Positions 22,123 to 33,877 are shown, counted from the first letter of the stretch. The stretch is DNA of 64,000 nt from Rutpela maculata (GCA_936432065.2 OW386288.2:14930706-14994705), one strand, 5' to 3'. Notes: generated by a model from the letters alone, not told the origin. Numbers and translations: made by a program.

Positions 22123-22621
22123 TTAGAAAAAAACGAAATTCATCCTTAATTTAATAGCTTTCTTATTTGTCTCTATCATGTTTTTGCTCATTTACTATTA
22201 AGCTGCGAAAAATGAATGATCTAATTCATATGACATTATTCCGAAGTTAAAACCTCTAGTATTTCGGTTAATTATTGCTATAAAATTAAATTTAAAAACA
22301 CCACATTAAAGATAATTTTCTCAAAAAAAACTTTTATTCGAACTATTTTTTTGCAAATGCTATATTTCCCGAGAAAATAGAGAAAAATCGATTTTTTAAT
22401 TAAAGATACCCCTTTTAACCCCCCTATAGGTTCCCGCGGATCCGTAAAACTTCTAAACTTTTTTTTTTTTCGTGAACTTTAGCCTATTTTGAACCTATAG
22501 AGTTTAAGGTCTGCACAATTTTTTTTCGAGTTAAAGTAAAGTTTTCCTGTACTATGTGAGTGAAACGAGAATGTATTTTTCATAATTTTATTTTTGGTAC
22601 AAGTCAAACCAGCTAAAAAAA

Positions 22622-23317
22622 CCGCTGCCCAAGGAATCACTACTTCCACATCCAAATTCTCTATCCAAGTCACTCACAACGAAAAAACTTTGTACGTGGA
22701 AATAATTGTTTATGGAACTTTAATAATATAATATTTGAAATCCTCTACCCCAAAAACCCATAACACGATACCCCACATTGGTAGTGGGGTGGGGGTGGTG
22801 ATAGGGGGGTAGTAGTGGGGGTGGATGAAGTAAAAACATATTTTGAGGTTTCTGGTTCTTGAACATACACTCAATCACAATTTTTTTTTCATCCCTTTTA
22901 ATAATGGGGTGGGGGTGGTAATGGGGGTGGCTAATGCCAAACATTTTTTTGAGATCTTAGCTTCTCTTGTATATACTAAATACCAATTTTATGAACTCTT
23001 ACCTGCTTGATTTACCCATTTACCCCAAATTTACCCCCCAACCCTTCGACGGAACAAGATGAAAATATAATCTAGTTCCAGATCTCGTTAAAGTACATAA
23101 GTATACCAAATTTCAAGTCAATATCTTAAACGGTTCCAGCGTAAACGTGCGCACAAAAAAAGTTACAGATAGACCGACAGACCGACAGACAGACAGAAAT
23201 TTCCTTTTCGCTCAAACTTAAAATCTCGACGTTTCATGACATTTTAACCTATTTGAACAATAAAAATTTTTAAAAATTTTTTTGTCATTACTAAACTTCC
23301 ACTGGATGTGGAAGTAA
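22622..23317 (+). mobile_element. TACTTCCAC-family element, copy 6 (full length)
   Basis: Complete copy from CCGCTGCCCAAGG to GTGGAAGTAA, with GACAGACCGACAGACAGAC at about 23173-23195. It lies between element I and element G. Confidence 0.85.
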
Positions 23318-24116
23318 TACGTCTGTACTATTGGTTGTTTGCACAACTTACTAATTAGTTTATGGTCCAGCTAGCCAAATTAAAGTATTCGGTATAATTT
23401 GGGGGTACTAATTTTCCTTTAAGCTACCGATTTATGGGTATACAGAGATACCAAAAAACTATGATTGCCATCTGAAAGTGGTAGCTAACAAAAATGATGG
23501 CCAATCCAAGATGGCGAATGTAGACGTTTAAGAAAACGACCGTATTTCTGTAAGGTATTGTCCGATTTCAGTGCTCTTTTTTTTTAAATGACAGCTGAAG
23601 TTGTGAACATTTTGTAAGTTCCCATTCACTTTTTCGATAAAAGCAACCGTTAATTAGTAAATCGCGAATTAGTGAAAAATAGATTAGTTTTTACAGATAA
23701 TTTGTTTGTTTGTCATAAATTTTCTTAAAACGTAGACGTTTTAGAAAAAAGTGTTTAAGACAAATATTGTAGCACAAACAATTAGCTTTAATTTGGTGCA
23801 TTAAACTTGTTGAAAATGTCTGCACAAAGAGTCAATTCTGTAGAATATGTAGAGGAATTTTCACATGCTGGTTTCCATTCTTCGTATTATAATGAAGCTA
23901 TGTTAAAACTAATATGAACTATTGAATAATATGTTGTAAGTTGTTTTTAACTACTAGTAGTAATAATGACTTTTATGATTTACTATTAAATTTTGTTTAC
24001 TTCTTACAGATATCCGCTGAAAGCCATTAGAACCTAATCGTATCTTGTAATAGTTATTAAATCTAAAATAGTCCATTGCACAAGATATAATATATTCTGT
24101 TTCTAATAGTACCGTT

Positions 24117-24920
24117 TTGACTCCAAAACACGTCCTTCTAGCAATCACAGATATTCAGATGATTTCCATTTTAAATCGTTTGAGTCACTCTAGACTTTTG
24201 GAAATTGATACAGCATTGTGTTTGGAGAAACTAAACAATGTCAGGAAGGGTGAGATACCTCTACCAAGTAGTGAAATCATATCAGCATTACCTGGTTTAC
24301 ATGTATGGACAGGTTGCGATACAGTCAGCGCGTTTTCGGAACAAGGGAAATTGAAAGCTCTTAAACTTTTGCAAAAACGTGAAGAATTTATTTCATTGTT
24401 TTCATTGCTGGGAAGTCAGTTTGCATTATCTAACAATCACCACTATTTAATCAAAAAGTTTACATGTCAGTTGTATTCAAGAAATACCAAAACAGAGAGT
24501 ATAAATGACCAAATTTCTCGAAGTAGACAAGGTGATGTTGAATCAACACAACTTCCTCCATGTGAAGACTGTCTTTGCTAATATTCTACGCGCGTAAACT
24601 ATCAAGCAGCAATTTGAAAGCGAAATTATCATCAAGTTCTAGAAGCAGAAGATCGTGGATGGATGATAGACAATGATGGAATACTCTGCATCAACTGGAT
24701 GACGGCAGCATCCGCACCTGAAGCAGTTTTGGAACTTTTGAGTTGTTCTTGTGCAAGGTCATGCCAACTACCATCGTGCACTTGTATGATGAATCAGTTG
24801 AAATGTACCAGCGCGTGTAAGCTGACTAAATGTGAAAATATGCACGAGCCCGAGGAAACTGCAGAAGATGTATTTTTTGATGAATCATATGAATGTAGTG
24901 ACAGCGAAGACGATTTGTGA
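24117..24920 (+). pseudogene. FEN/PIN-like nuclease of transposon type, variant G (C-terminal half, two stops)
   Basis: One reading frame broken by an in-frame TAA at 24579-24581 and a TGA about 40 bases later. It reads LPGLHVWTGCDTVSAFSEQG, the local equivalent of the SGCDTTSAFFGKGK block of the gene at 42445, then ESTQLPPCEDCL, VNYQAAI, APEAVLELLSCSCARSC and a Cys-rich tail CTCMMNQLKCTSACKLTKC, ending in an acidic tail (FFDESYECSDSEDDL). The GCDT block aligns with the FEN1/XPG metal-site region; the Cys clusters could bind zinc. N-terminal nuclease motifs are missing. The first residue comes from a TTG and is not a real start. It sits inside long-TIR element G, as its relatives do in elements D, F and H. 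Confidence 0.75.
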
Positions 24921-24983
24921 AAGTTTAATTGAAACGATATGGTTAAGAAATATTTCAAAAGGAATAATAAACAATTGTTTATA

Positions 24984-26169
24984 CGGGTGACAATCGGGAA
25001 CCGGATGTTTTTGGAACGCATTGTATGGAGCATAGCGCGGTTAGAGGAGGGCAAATGCGATGTTACTACCTTTGTAATGTTGTGCCATTTCAGTAGCTAC
25101 TAACAGCCACACGAATATATTGGACGATTTTGAAAAAAGTGTTACACAAAGAATTTGCAAGATAATAATAATGAAGCTTACACAATGCCATTTACGATGT
25201 GTATCAAGTATGGAAGATAATATCATCGAGATGGTGTCCGTCGCGTTGGATGAAGTTTTCGACCCTATTCATGAAATCGCCCATAAAACGCTCCAACATC
25301 GCTCCATTAGTAGTCATAATTTCTTAGCGAATGGCATTTTTCAAGTCGGCCAAATTACGGAGCTTGTGAGCATATACACGACTCTTCAAATACCCTCACA
25401 GAAAAAAAATCACAAATTGACAGGTCTGGAGACCTTGGGGGCCACGGCACATCTCCAAAACGTAAAATGAGTTTTCCTGGGAACATGTTGCAGACAAGAT
25501 TCATTGATGCGTAGACAGTATGTGCCGTGGCACCATCTTGCTGGAACTACACATTCCTAAGATTTATCCGTTTTATGAGTAGTTCTGGCATAAAAAAATC
25601 AAGGATCACCTGAACATAGCGGTTAGAATTAACGGTGACGTTACGCGCGGCTTCTTCAAAAAAATAGGGACCAATAATGCAAGTAGGGCCAATGGCACAC
25701 CACACTGTGACGTTTTCAGAATGAAGAGGTCGTTCATGGATATTTCGTGGATTTTCAAGAGCTCAGTTCCCAGTTCCCAGAGCCCAGCCTGAAGTTCTGT
25801 TTATTAACTGCTCCATCTAAATGAAAATGAGCTTCGTCACTCATTAGAAGCTGCAGACCTAAATTATCTTCCAAAATCAGTTGCATTCTCGTAGCGAAAT
25901 CCTCACGAGTTTCAAAATCTGTTTCCTTTAATGTCTGAACAATCTGTAGTTTGTAGAGGTGGAATTTAAAGAAATAACCAAAAACTTAAATTTTTATTTA
26001 GAATACATATTGTTCATTGTTATGAAGCATTTTTCGTGTGGCTGTTAGTAGCTACTGAAATGGCATAACATTGCAAAGGTAATAACATCGCATTTACCCT
26101 CCTCTAACCGCGCTAAGCTCCGTACTATATATAGGTTCAAAAAACATCCGGTTCCCGGTTGTCACCCTG
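24984..26169 (-). mobile_element. Mariner-like element nested in element G
   Basis: The ends are inverted: ACAACCGGGAACCGGATG-type TIRs extend about 130 bp, including GTGGCTGTTAGTAGCTAC and ATGCGATGTTACTACC-like blocks. TA borders both sides (24982-24983 and 26170-26171). The right end reads CAGGGTGACAACCGGGAACC on the minus strand. At 1,186 bp it is shorter than a complete mariner of this type because the transposase N-terminus is missing. Confidence 0.85.
25199..25923 (-). pseudogene. Mariner-type transposase, frameshifted and N-terminally deleted
   Basis: Minus-strand fragments in several frames. LMSDEAHFHLDGAVNKQNF (about 25800-25860) carries the first catalytic-region Asp. CHGTYCLRIN (about 25500) is the decayed QDGATAHT-like block. 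SPDLSICDFFL, GYLKSRVYAHKLRNLADL and a C-terminus with FIQRDGHHLDD end at a stop near 25199. These match, from knowledge of the family, the Tc1/mariner-like transposases found next to DUF4817 helix-turn-helix domains. At least two frameshifts and two in-frame stops make it dead. The plus-strand frame 25120-25470 is its shadow. Confidence 0.85.
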
Positions 26170-26225
26170 TAAAATCTGTATATCGGTATTGATTATTATG
26201 GGTCATATATTTTTCCACGACAAAA

Positions 26226-26359
26226 GGTCAATTTCGTAATCGAATTTAAAATTGGCTTCAATTAAGGCTACATTTGACTGTGACAGATCCCTCACTTACT
26301 ATCACAGTCAAATGTAATTTCATCTAAAGCTCACTTTAAATTCGATTATGAAATTGGCC
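26226..26359. mobile_element. Small fold-back MITE (134 bp)
   Basis: GGTCAATTTCGTAATCGAAT at the left pairs with the complement of ATTCGATTATGAAATTGGCC at the right. The arms continue to ACATTTGACTGTGACAG and its partner, with a centre near TCCCTCACTT. No TSD is clear. Confidence 0.7.
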
Positions 26360-27040
26360 TATACTGTTATTCTTATCACATAGCATTGTTCCAGTGCACA
26401 TTGTCCAAACAGACAAGTGTAATACCAAATTAAAGCTAATCGTTTGTGCTACAATATTTGTTGGAAACATTTTTTTCTAAAACGTCTACGTTTTAAGCAG
26501 GGCCGGATTATCCATAAAGCTAAATAGGCTATAGCCTAGGGGCGCCGAAGCGCGAGGGAGCGCTTCAGCAATTCAAAACTAACTAACTTTATCTCCCGAT
26601 GGCCGACGGATGACATTTACTATTTACCATTAACCTTTGAAAATAAAATGTATTGTAGAGTCGTGTAATGCATAAGGGCTGGCGAAAAAACAGCCACAAA
26701 TATTCTTAGGATAATGAGCGTAAAAAATTGTTTGTTTAAGCAAAGACAGCATAAAAAGCTTTTGTACCCGCCGCCGTCTTATCTGGGCCGAAATTAATAA
26801 ATTTGTATAAGCATATGTATATGCATATGTATATTTTATGTAACTATTTTGGTTGCATTTTATAATTATATCCATATTAAAAATTATAAATACCAAAATG
26901 CCTAACTGTTCATTTACTTATATTTAATTTTCAGAGATATCAGAATCTGAGAGAGAAGTAAATAATATGAAATAGAAAATGGTCATACGTTTAAAGTAAT
27001 TATCGATGTCTGAAGTTTTTATTGCCGTAATCCTTCCCGG

Positions 27041-27268
27041 TATAGCCTGAGGTCTACAGACGATCCAACCAACCAACCGACCTTCGCGGTACACTTTGAA
27101 GATTGCCATGCGAACTCGTAAAATTGCTGGAGCCAACATTGTCGACGCTTTGAAGACGTTGGAATTTCAGCAGACCAGCTAACTTTTACTAGTTGTCATG
27201 GCAATTTTCAAAGTGTACCGAGAAGGTTGGCTGGTTGGTTGGTCAGGTCGTCTGTAGACCCCTTTATA
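27041..27268. mobile_element. Fold-back MITE, twin 1
   Basis: GGTCTACAGACGATCCAACC at the left is inverted at the right end (TCTGTAGACC). The arms include GGTACAC...GTGTACC and a near-complete hairpin, with TATA at the outer edges. It is about 60-75% identical to twin 2 at 27442. Confidence 0.85.
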
Positions 27269-27441
27269 TCTACGTTGCGTCGGTACTGTTTTTTATACAA
27301 GACAATTATTTATTTGTTATTTGATTATTTTATTTTGATAAAATTATCGAATTTATTACCTCTGTATTGTATAGTTCAGCGAAGAGATGTTTACCTAAAC
27401 CCGTGGATACAACAAAAAAATACCCGACCCGCGCTGTACTT

Positions 27442-27654
27442 TATATAGGGGTCTACAGACGATCCAACCAACCAACCGACCTTCTCGGTACACTGAATAT
27501 TGCTATGCGAACTCGTAAAAGTGAGCTGAGAGGTTTTGAAGACGCTGGAATTCCAGCAGACCAGCTCACTTTTACGAGTTGTCATGGTAATTTTCAAAGT
27601 GTACCGAGAAGGTTAGTTGGTTGGGTGGTTGGATCGTCTGTACACCTCTTTATA
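27442..27654. mobile_element. Fold-back MITE, twin 2
   Basis: Same family and orientation as twin 1, about 170 bp downstream. The arms are better preserved in the middle: ACTCGTAAAAGTGAGCTG pairs with CAGCTCACTTTTACGAGT. The outer edge again reads TATA next to GGGGTCTACAGACG. The reading frames across it are hairpin artefacts. Confidence 0.85.
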
Positions 27655-29444
27655 CCTTCCGCGCCGGCCTTATTGATCGTCCGAAAGTGCGAAAGCGAAA
27701 AACGCTTTGACCGGCATGTGCCAGCACAATTTTTTGTGCCAATTAAGGAAATGTCTACTTCGCTTATATGTTTCTTTCCAACTATATCAACATTTTACAG
27801 GATTATTTATAGGAAAATAGAAACGGAAAGAGATAGATATTATATGTTTCCGCTCCTGCTCTTTATTGTAGCCGCTGGCCACTCAGGGCCGGATTATCCA
27901 TATGGCTAACTAGGCTACAGCCTAAAGGAGACAATGCAATGTTTCTCCCCTCCCCCGCTCGTAAATTTCGAATTTGGACAAAAAAATATTTTTCCAGATT
28001 TCTCCCCTCCGCTCATCATTTTCTTCATATTTCTACCCCCTTCTCACGTCAATTGTGAATCTGGATTAAAAAAAAATTTGCCCCCGCTCCTCAGTTTTGA
28101 ATCTGGATAAAAAAATGTTTTTTAGATAGAACCGGGACAACCCTCTCGCTTGTCATTTTTTTCCCCATTATGAATAAGAGGGCGCAAGTACATGATTAGC
28201 CTAGGGGCGCGTCGATCCTTAATCCGGCCCTGGTTTTAAGAAAATTTATGATAAACAAATTATCTGTAAAAACTAATGTATTTTTCACTAATCAGCGATT
28301 TACTAATTAATGGTTGCTTATATGGAAAAAATTAATGGGAATTTACAAAAAGTTAACAATTTAAGCTGCTATTTAAAAAAAAGAACACTGAAATCGGACA
28401 ATAAATTACAGAGAATAGGTCGTTTTTTTAAACGTCTACATCAGCCATCTTGGATTGGAAACCATTTTTATTAGCTACCTCTTTCAGATGGCAATCTTAG
28501 TTTTTTGATATCCCTCATATAACTGCGGTATGAAGGAGAATTAGTACGCCCAAATTATATCAACATCTTGGCTGGCCCATGTACTAAATAGGGCTAGGTG
28601 TCATTTCACTGTATTTAGTCCCTAGAACAAAATTCAGCTAAATTTCCGTGTCACTGAATTGATCAACCAAATATCCTGTCCTATCAGTAGATTGAATTAA
28701 AGTAATTCTAACTGCAAATATTAGTTGGCTCGTTTCAGTAAAGAAGTTCTTGTACGAGAAAAATAATCACTCGATCACGGGAATTTCAAAGATTTTTATT
28801 TAGTATGTTGTTCATTACATTGGTGAAAACTTAATATTTCTAGGTAGCCCAGTCGATGAAAAATTTTGCAAACTGAGTAAACTTTTATTTAATGAGTTCG
28901 TGAAAATGTGTAGAATAATATCCTGAAAAGTTTACATTCCGCTCGGATGCAGAACATAAAAAAAAGTGAAAAAAAATTTTTTTCATCCATTTTTTCAAAA
29001 TTTTGAAATTAAATCAATCTAGAAAAAAATAAAAAATACAGATGGATAGATCACATATTTATGAACAAAAAATGTCTTAACAAAATGTATCGTTAAAGCC
29101 ACGGTTTTCCCGGAAAAAAAGTCAAGTGTAACGTTATAACTGGAAGCGAGATCCATGCGTGCACGCACTTGAATACGCATGACCACAGAATAAGGAACTA
29201 CCAGAAGCGGCACTCTCAGCACCGCCTTTGATGTTTTTTTGTGACCTTCGCCATTTTGTTGTTGGTAATTTTGGCGGGGAATTTAAACAGCATGTTTATA
29301 AACACACTTTATACAGGCTGAATACAATTACGTTATTGGAAGAATTCTATTTATAATGGGTATTAAAACTATTAAAGTAAACTGGATAAAGTTATCTCTA
29401 CGAACAATTGTATTCTTAATATAAAGTCACAAAATGTATTGAAA

Positions 29445-29880
29445 TCAATGCAATGTCTCGCTTGAGAAAATCTGTAATTTCTTACTGGGAGATTGTTCTG
29501 GGGAAATATTAAATAATATTCTTTTTAAACTGTCAAGTTGAGGGAAAATGGTAGGTAGTGGTGTTGGTAGCAATGTATTTTGATGCATATTTGTATATAT
29601 TTTCGTCTCAAAATATCGTGCGCACAATTTAAAATTGTTATAAAGTTCGGCTGAACTTTTACTTGCCATATCCCCACGATTGCATGCTTCCAACCACAAT
29701 ACGGACTTTAAAAGAAGAAAGGTTTACAATTACTTGGAAATATTTTATAATTTATATCAATAATAAATACCTTTGGGGATCCTTAGGAAACCTAAATAAA
29801 CTAATGTCTTTTCGTGTCGTACTACTTGGATATATTTAACAGCGCTAATGGTTCCACCTCGTTTACTCATATCGGTAACA
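29445..29880 (-). pseudogene. THAP zinc-finger gene fragment, two exons, decayed
   Basis: THAP domains are C2CH zinc-binding DNA-binding modules found in P-element transposases and many host proteins. On the minus strand exon 1 starts ATGAGTAAACGAGG near 29880 (MSKRGGT...) and, after a shift, reads RKDISLFRFPKDPQ, the conserved FPKD stretch. A likely intron follows (GTATTTATTATT... to TTCTTTTAAAG). Exon 2 (29445-29720) reads WLEACNRGDM, then FKLCARYFETKIY, where the family has C-x2-H-F, so the zinc-binding His is Tyr here, then LPTPLPTIFPQL, the AVPTIF-like end. The N-terminal Cys also seems to be Ser. Lost ligands and the frame break argue it is non-functional. It could be the DNA-binding part of element E's transposase. 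Confidence 0.7.
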
Positions 29881-31000
29881 AAAATTACTAACTACACTTT
29901 CCCGCTATGATCTTTTACCTATTCACAGCACAATAAAACTAAAACCTTTTAAAAATTTATTTCGGTATTATGTCAAAGACTGTCATTTATTGTTTTAACC
30001 TAATACAATAAATAAACTGACGGATGTACTGACAACAAAATGGCGGCAATGGAATTTTGGCGGGAAGCCCAAGTGTCGTTTCTGATAGTTCTCTGTTCTG
30101 TGGCATGACTGTGACACCGCGTGACCGACGCACTGAATTACAAGCAAAGGATGGATGGGAAAAATATAGTTATATATATTATCACGCCCGAACTCAATCG
30201 TCGAAATAAAAAATATAGAAAAAAATAAAAGCTCTTCAAAAAAATTATTTTTTCATTGAGAACTGTTAAAAGGTATGTACACTTCATGATTATTATGATT
30301 TATTAAGTTGCAGTAACCAGGATTAAAAAAAAGTACATCTCAAATCATTTTAATTTCGTTGATGATTTTTTTGATAAGGCTGTAACTTGTCGAGAAATTG
30401 ACCCATTGGAAAAAATAAAATATCACTATTTCGGAAAAAATGCATATTTTTCGAATGTTCAAACACAAAGTCGTTTACTTGTATGCTTTTTTGAAAATAT
30501 GATCAATCAGATCATGATAAGAAATTGCGATTTTCACGATCTTATCCTTATAACTATGAAAATATCTTTGATTGTTTTGAATATAAATTTTGGAACTTTT
30601 CCAATACATTAACAAATGTATAAGGAATCCATTGGATATAGCTGAAATGTAGATAGGTACCTGTAACAAATACAATACAGTAAAGGCACTTAAAAATCCA
30701 TGCGAGCGATTCAGCGGCTATGTGTGGTGTCTGTGTATGTATTGATAAATATATGTTTTCCCTCCAGACTCATTATTTGTCCTCCTATTCACTAAGAAAA
30801 ATGTTAAAAATGTGTAATCAGAAAGAGAAGAAAGCTTTATTTTACTAGTTAGAACTGCTAAGAATTTTTAGAGGTTCCGTATTATACATTTAACCATGCG
30901 TTGGCCGCGCAGGGTGACAAAGTTACTTCACTATTTTTTCCAGGAATACCGTGGCTTTAGTGATAAATTTTATTAGGATATTTTTTGTTTAGAAATACAA

Positions 31001-32877
31001 ATTCAAGTCACTCACAACGAAAAAATTTTGTATGTGGAAATAATTGTTTATGGAACTTTAATAATATAATATTTGAAATCCTCTTCCCCAAAAACCCATA
31101 AAACGATACCCCACATCGGTAGTGGGGTGGGGGTGGTGATAGGGGATGGTAGTGGGGTGTATGAAGTAAAAAATATTTTGAGGTTTCTGTTTCTTCTACA
31201 CACACTAAATAAAAAAATTTTTTCATCCCCTTTAATAATGGGGTGGGGGTGGTAATGGGGGTGGCTAATGCCAAATTTTTTTTTGAGACCTTAGTTTCTC
31301 TTACATATACTAAATACCAATTTTATGGACTCTTACCTGCTTAATTTACCTATTTACCCCAAATTTACCCCAATTTACCTCCCAACCCTTCGACGGAATA
31401 AGATGAAAATATAATCTAGTTCTAGATCTCGTTAAAGTACATATGGGTACCAAATTTCAAGTCAATATCTCAAACGTTTCCAGAGTAAACCGCGCACAAA
31501 ATAGTTACAGACAGACCGACAGACCGACAGACAGACCGACAGACAGACCGACAGACAGACATAAATTTTTTTTTCGCTCAAACTTAAAATCTCGACGTTT
31601 CATGACATTCTAAGCCTAATAAATAAGTACATATTATTTCTGTTAGAGAATATTATTTAGGTATTATGCAAATCACAACTTACACACTTTTTATTTATTA
31701 TAATACCTAAATAATATTCTCTAATCATCATAAAAGCAAATAAATAAAAAATAATTAATTGTAAAAATATTATTTCTGCTTACATCATTGTTAAAAAATA
31801 TTATTTTAGGTATTCAGCAGATAACTTTCAAAGAAAACATTCGTTTCTTTCATATACCGTTGGTGCAAGTCTAGAGGATACTATATCACAATCAAACGTT
31901 TATTACATTTCAAAGTCAAGAAAATACTAAAAAGCACAAAGAAAATAGTTATAAAATTTCGCTCACCGCATGCATGTCCAATAATTGAAGTATATCATAT
32001 TTTCGATGGATTAATTCCTTTAAACATTGTACAATCTTTTTCGTTCTCTTTAGAACTCGTCAGAAGGATATAAATCCAATTCGAAATAAAAGTTACTATT
32101 AGAAAATAAAAATGAAATATTTTCATGTAAAAAAACTGACAGGAAGACATCTATTTACTTGACAAATATATTAAAAATAACAAAAAACAAACATTCCTTT
32201 AGAGCCCCAAAACTCGTCTAGTTTAATAAATAAATACATATTATTTCTGCTTACATCATTGTTAAAAAATATTATTTTGGGTATTCAGCAGATAACTTTC
32301 AAAGAAAACACTCGTTTCTTTCATATACCATTGGTGCAAGTCTGACCAAAAAAGGAAGATCAACAAGACCCCCCTACGGTGACTTGTCGACTTCTTTCAT
32401 ACACCTACCATATCTAAGATTCAGCATGAAAAGCAGTAAAATAACCACTCTTTCTATATATTGATGATTCAAGTCTGATCATGCTAATATATATAATATT
32501 AAGTATCTCTAGCCCTACCTAGAGGATACTATATCACAATCAAACGTTTATTACATTTCAAAGTAAACGAAAAAGATTGTACAATGTTTAAAGGAATTAA
32601 TCCATCGAAAATATGATATACTTCAATTATTGGACATGCATGCGGTGAGCGAAATTTTATAACTATTTTCTTTGTGCTTTTTAGTATTTTCAACGTTGTT
32701 GATCTTCCTTTTTTGGTCAGACTTGCACCAATGGTATATGAAAGAAACGAATGTTTTCTTTGAAAGATATCTGCTGAATACCCAAAATAATATTTTTTAT
32801 TCTAAGCATATTTGAACAATAAAAATTTTTGAAAATTTTTTTGTCGTTACTATACTTTCACTGGATGTGGAAGTAAT
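31001..32877 (+). mobile_element. TACTTCCAC-family element, copy 7 (split by an insertion)
   Basis: Left part 31001-31615 starts at ATTCAAGTCACTCACAACG, missing the first 45 bases or so. It carries the longest GACAGACCGACAG run in the window (about 31508-31560). The right part resumes at about 32808 (ATATTTGAACAATAAAAATT) and ends with the hairpin region at 32877. A 1.18-kb insertion lies between. Confidence 0.85.
31616..32798. mobile_element. 1.18-kb insertion with 9-bp target duplication and scrambled internal repeats
   Basis: ATTCTAAGC flanks it at 31607-31615 and 32799-32807. Inside, one block (GGTATTCAGCAGATAACTTT and following) occurs directly at about 31812 and 32279 and inverted at about 32712-32795. 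Another block (TATATCACAATCAAACGTTT onward) occurs at 31882 and 32530. The stretch 31920-32046 is inverted at 32570-32693. A short hairpin sits at about 31646-31720 (AGAGAATATTATTTAGGTAT and its complement). No coding sequence. A 9-bp duplication would fit Mutator-like or other elements; unassigned. Confidence 0.75.
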
Positions 32878-32936
32878 TAATCAGTTTGCAAATTTTTGTG
32901 GGTTTCACTATAAAATGTTCTCTGTCGTCTGGGCTA

Positions 32937-33873
32937 AGATTGTAATTAGTATATTTGAAATTGAACACAAAAAAACTTAAATAAAATTATCAGATCCCGA
33001 ATCGAATAATACCGCGTCCTTAAGATGTAACTAATCGTGCACGTATCGACCAATTGATTGGAATTTGCTTACGCAATTAAAATTTGAATAAATCTACATA
33101 CGAATTCGATTGTAGCATCTAATTTGCAAATTAAGAATATCAACAATAAATAAAGTAGCAGTCGCAATAAATAACGAACAGTTCCTGGTACAGAAACAAT
33201 AATTATTCAATTATAAACGAATGGCATATGTAATTGTACCCGCATATATGCAAATAAATGAATTGAAAGAATGACAGCATAAGTAGCTGGGAATAACTGT
33301 TTGACTACCGTAGATATACGGGATGTTCAAAAAATAATTGTTAAACTCGCCGACTTTTTTTACACTAGAAAAAATAGGTCTTAAAAGACAATAAAGATCA
33401 AAACTTTGAAGAATGTCGCATGTGATGATATTTGCATAGGTGATTTTTGTAATAAAAGGTATCTCGACGTTTGCCAAGGTTTGGAACATCCACAAATCGA
33501 GAAATTTGAAAAAGTACAGCTAATATAGTACTGTCGATACTGCAGGAGTCAAAAGTATACAGTGTCTCGTTTAACTTGCGCAATATTTAGATTAGGCAAC
33601 GTCGCGATGGAGTGAGAGAGAACTGACAATGATTTATCAAAATCGTCGCTTCAACTGCCTTCGAAATCACTAAACGTCAAAAAATGCCACTTTCGATTCG
33701 TTCGTGCCGAGCCGAATTTTCCAATTACGATGTGCGATTTACGATCAGGTTTAACTGGAAGTCTTCCTCTTTATGTCGCGACATCGTACGGCCGTCCCGC
33801 TGGTGTTTTTCCAAAAATATGAACGTGTCAAGATCGCATGTTTTTGCAATTTTTCCGGTTCCGAAATGTGAGC
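32937..33873. other. Unassigned sequence
   Basis: I recognise no gene. ACGGGATGTTCAAAAAATAA near 33319 looks like a mariner-type end, but I found no partner. The frames at 33211-33583 and 33684-33947 carry no motif. Confidence 0.35.
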
Positions 33874-33877
33874 TATT

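Larger units (their letters stand above)
18541..22552. mobile_element. Long-TIR element I (arms about 300 bp), TA-flanked, with nested copies
   Basis: The left arm 18541-18838 and right arm 22259-22552 are inverted copies sharing GTACAGGAAA-like ends, ATTGTGCAGAC, GGATCCGTGGGAACCTA-like and TTTTCTCGGGATATATGG-like blocks. TA borders both ends (18539-18540 and 22553-22554). The interior holds TACTTCCAC copies 3, 4 and 5, a minisatellite and internal repeats (GCTATATATTAACGAAAAAC at about 18930 and 20150). No protein remains, so it is a deletion derivative. Confidence 0.8.
26498..28232. mobile_element. hAT-like element with 8-bp target duplication
   Basis: Starts CAGGGCCGGATTA and ends TAATCCGGCCCTG. 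GTTTTAAG is duplicated at 26490-26497 and 28233-28240. The left arm of element G gives the unoccupied site (complement of about 23728-23750), confirming the insertion. TAGGCTATAGCCTAGGGGCG near the left end has a partner near 28196. A second left-end copy (CAGGGCCGGATTATCC) begins at 27884 without its own right end. Inside are two fold-back MITEs and CTCCCCTCCCCCGCTC-rich text. No transposase. Confidence 0.9.
23363..28581. mobile_element. Long-TIR element G (arms about 430 bp), nuclease type, with nested insertions
   Basis: The left arm 23363-23810 pairs with a right arm made of about 26400-26497 plus 28241-28581, split by a hAT insertion. Shared inverted blocks include CGATTTCAGTGCTC-like, CCAAGATGGC, AATTAGCTTTAATTTGGT and the outer GGTCCAGC/GGGCCAGCC. 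TA occurs at both proposed borders. The interior carries a nuclease-family pseudogene (24117-24920), a mariner-like element (24984-26169) and a small fold-back (26226-26359). Confidence 0.75.
28847..32934. mobile_element. Element E: TA-flanked TIR element carrying a THAP-type gene
   Basis: The left end TA|GCCCAG at 28845 and the right end CTGGGC|TA at 32935-32936 are inverted. The arm (28847-29065) matches, inverted, 37600-37835 (GCTCGGATGCAGAACATAAA and flanks). The right arm in E is interrupted by TACTTCCAC copy 7 and has lost about 200 bases. The segment 30755-31000 matches 37348-37600 directly. The interior holds a broken THAP gene (29445-29880) and about 900 bp (29885-30755) with no feature I recognise. 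Confidence 0.75.

Noticed and set aside
25120..25470. 116-codon plus-strand frame
   Set aside because: It is the shadow of the mariner transposase C-terminus on the minus strand.
27367..27909. 180-codon plus-strand frame
   Set aside because: It runs through the second fold-back MITE and into a hAT end copy. The apparent peptides come from hairpin arms.
26498..28232. Separate nested hAT copy at 27884-28232
   Set aside because: A second left end is visible at 27884, but the flanking 8 bases do not match those at 28233, so only the outer copy has support.
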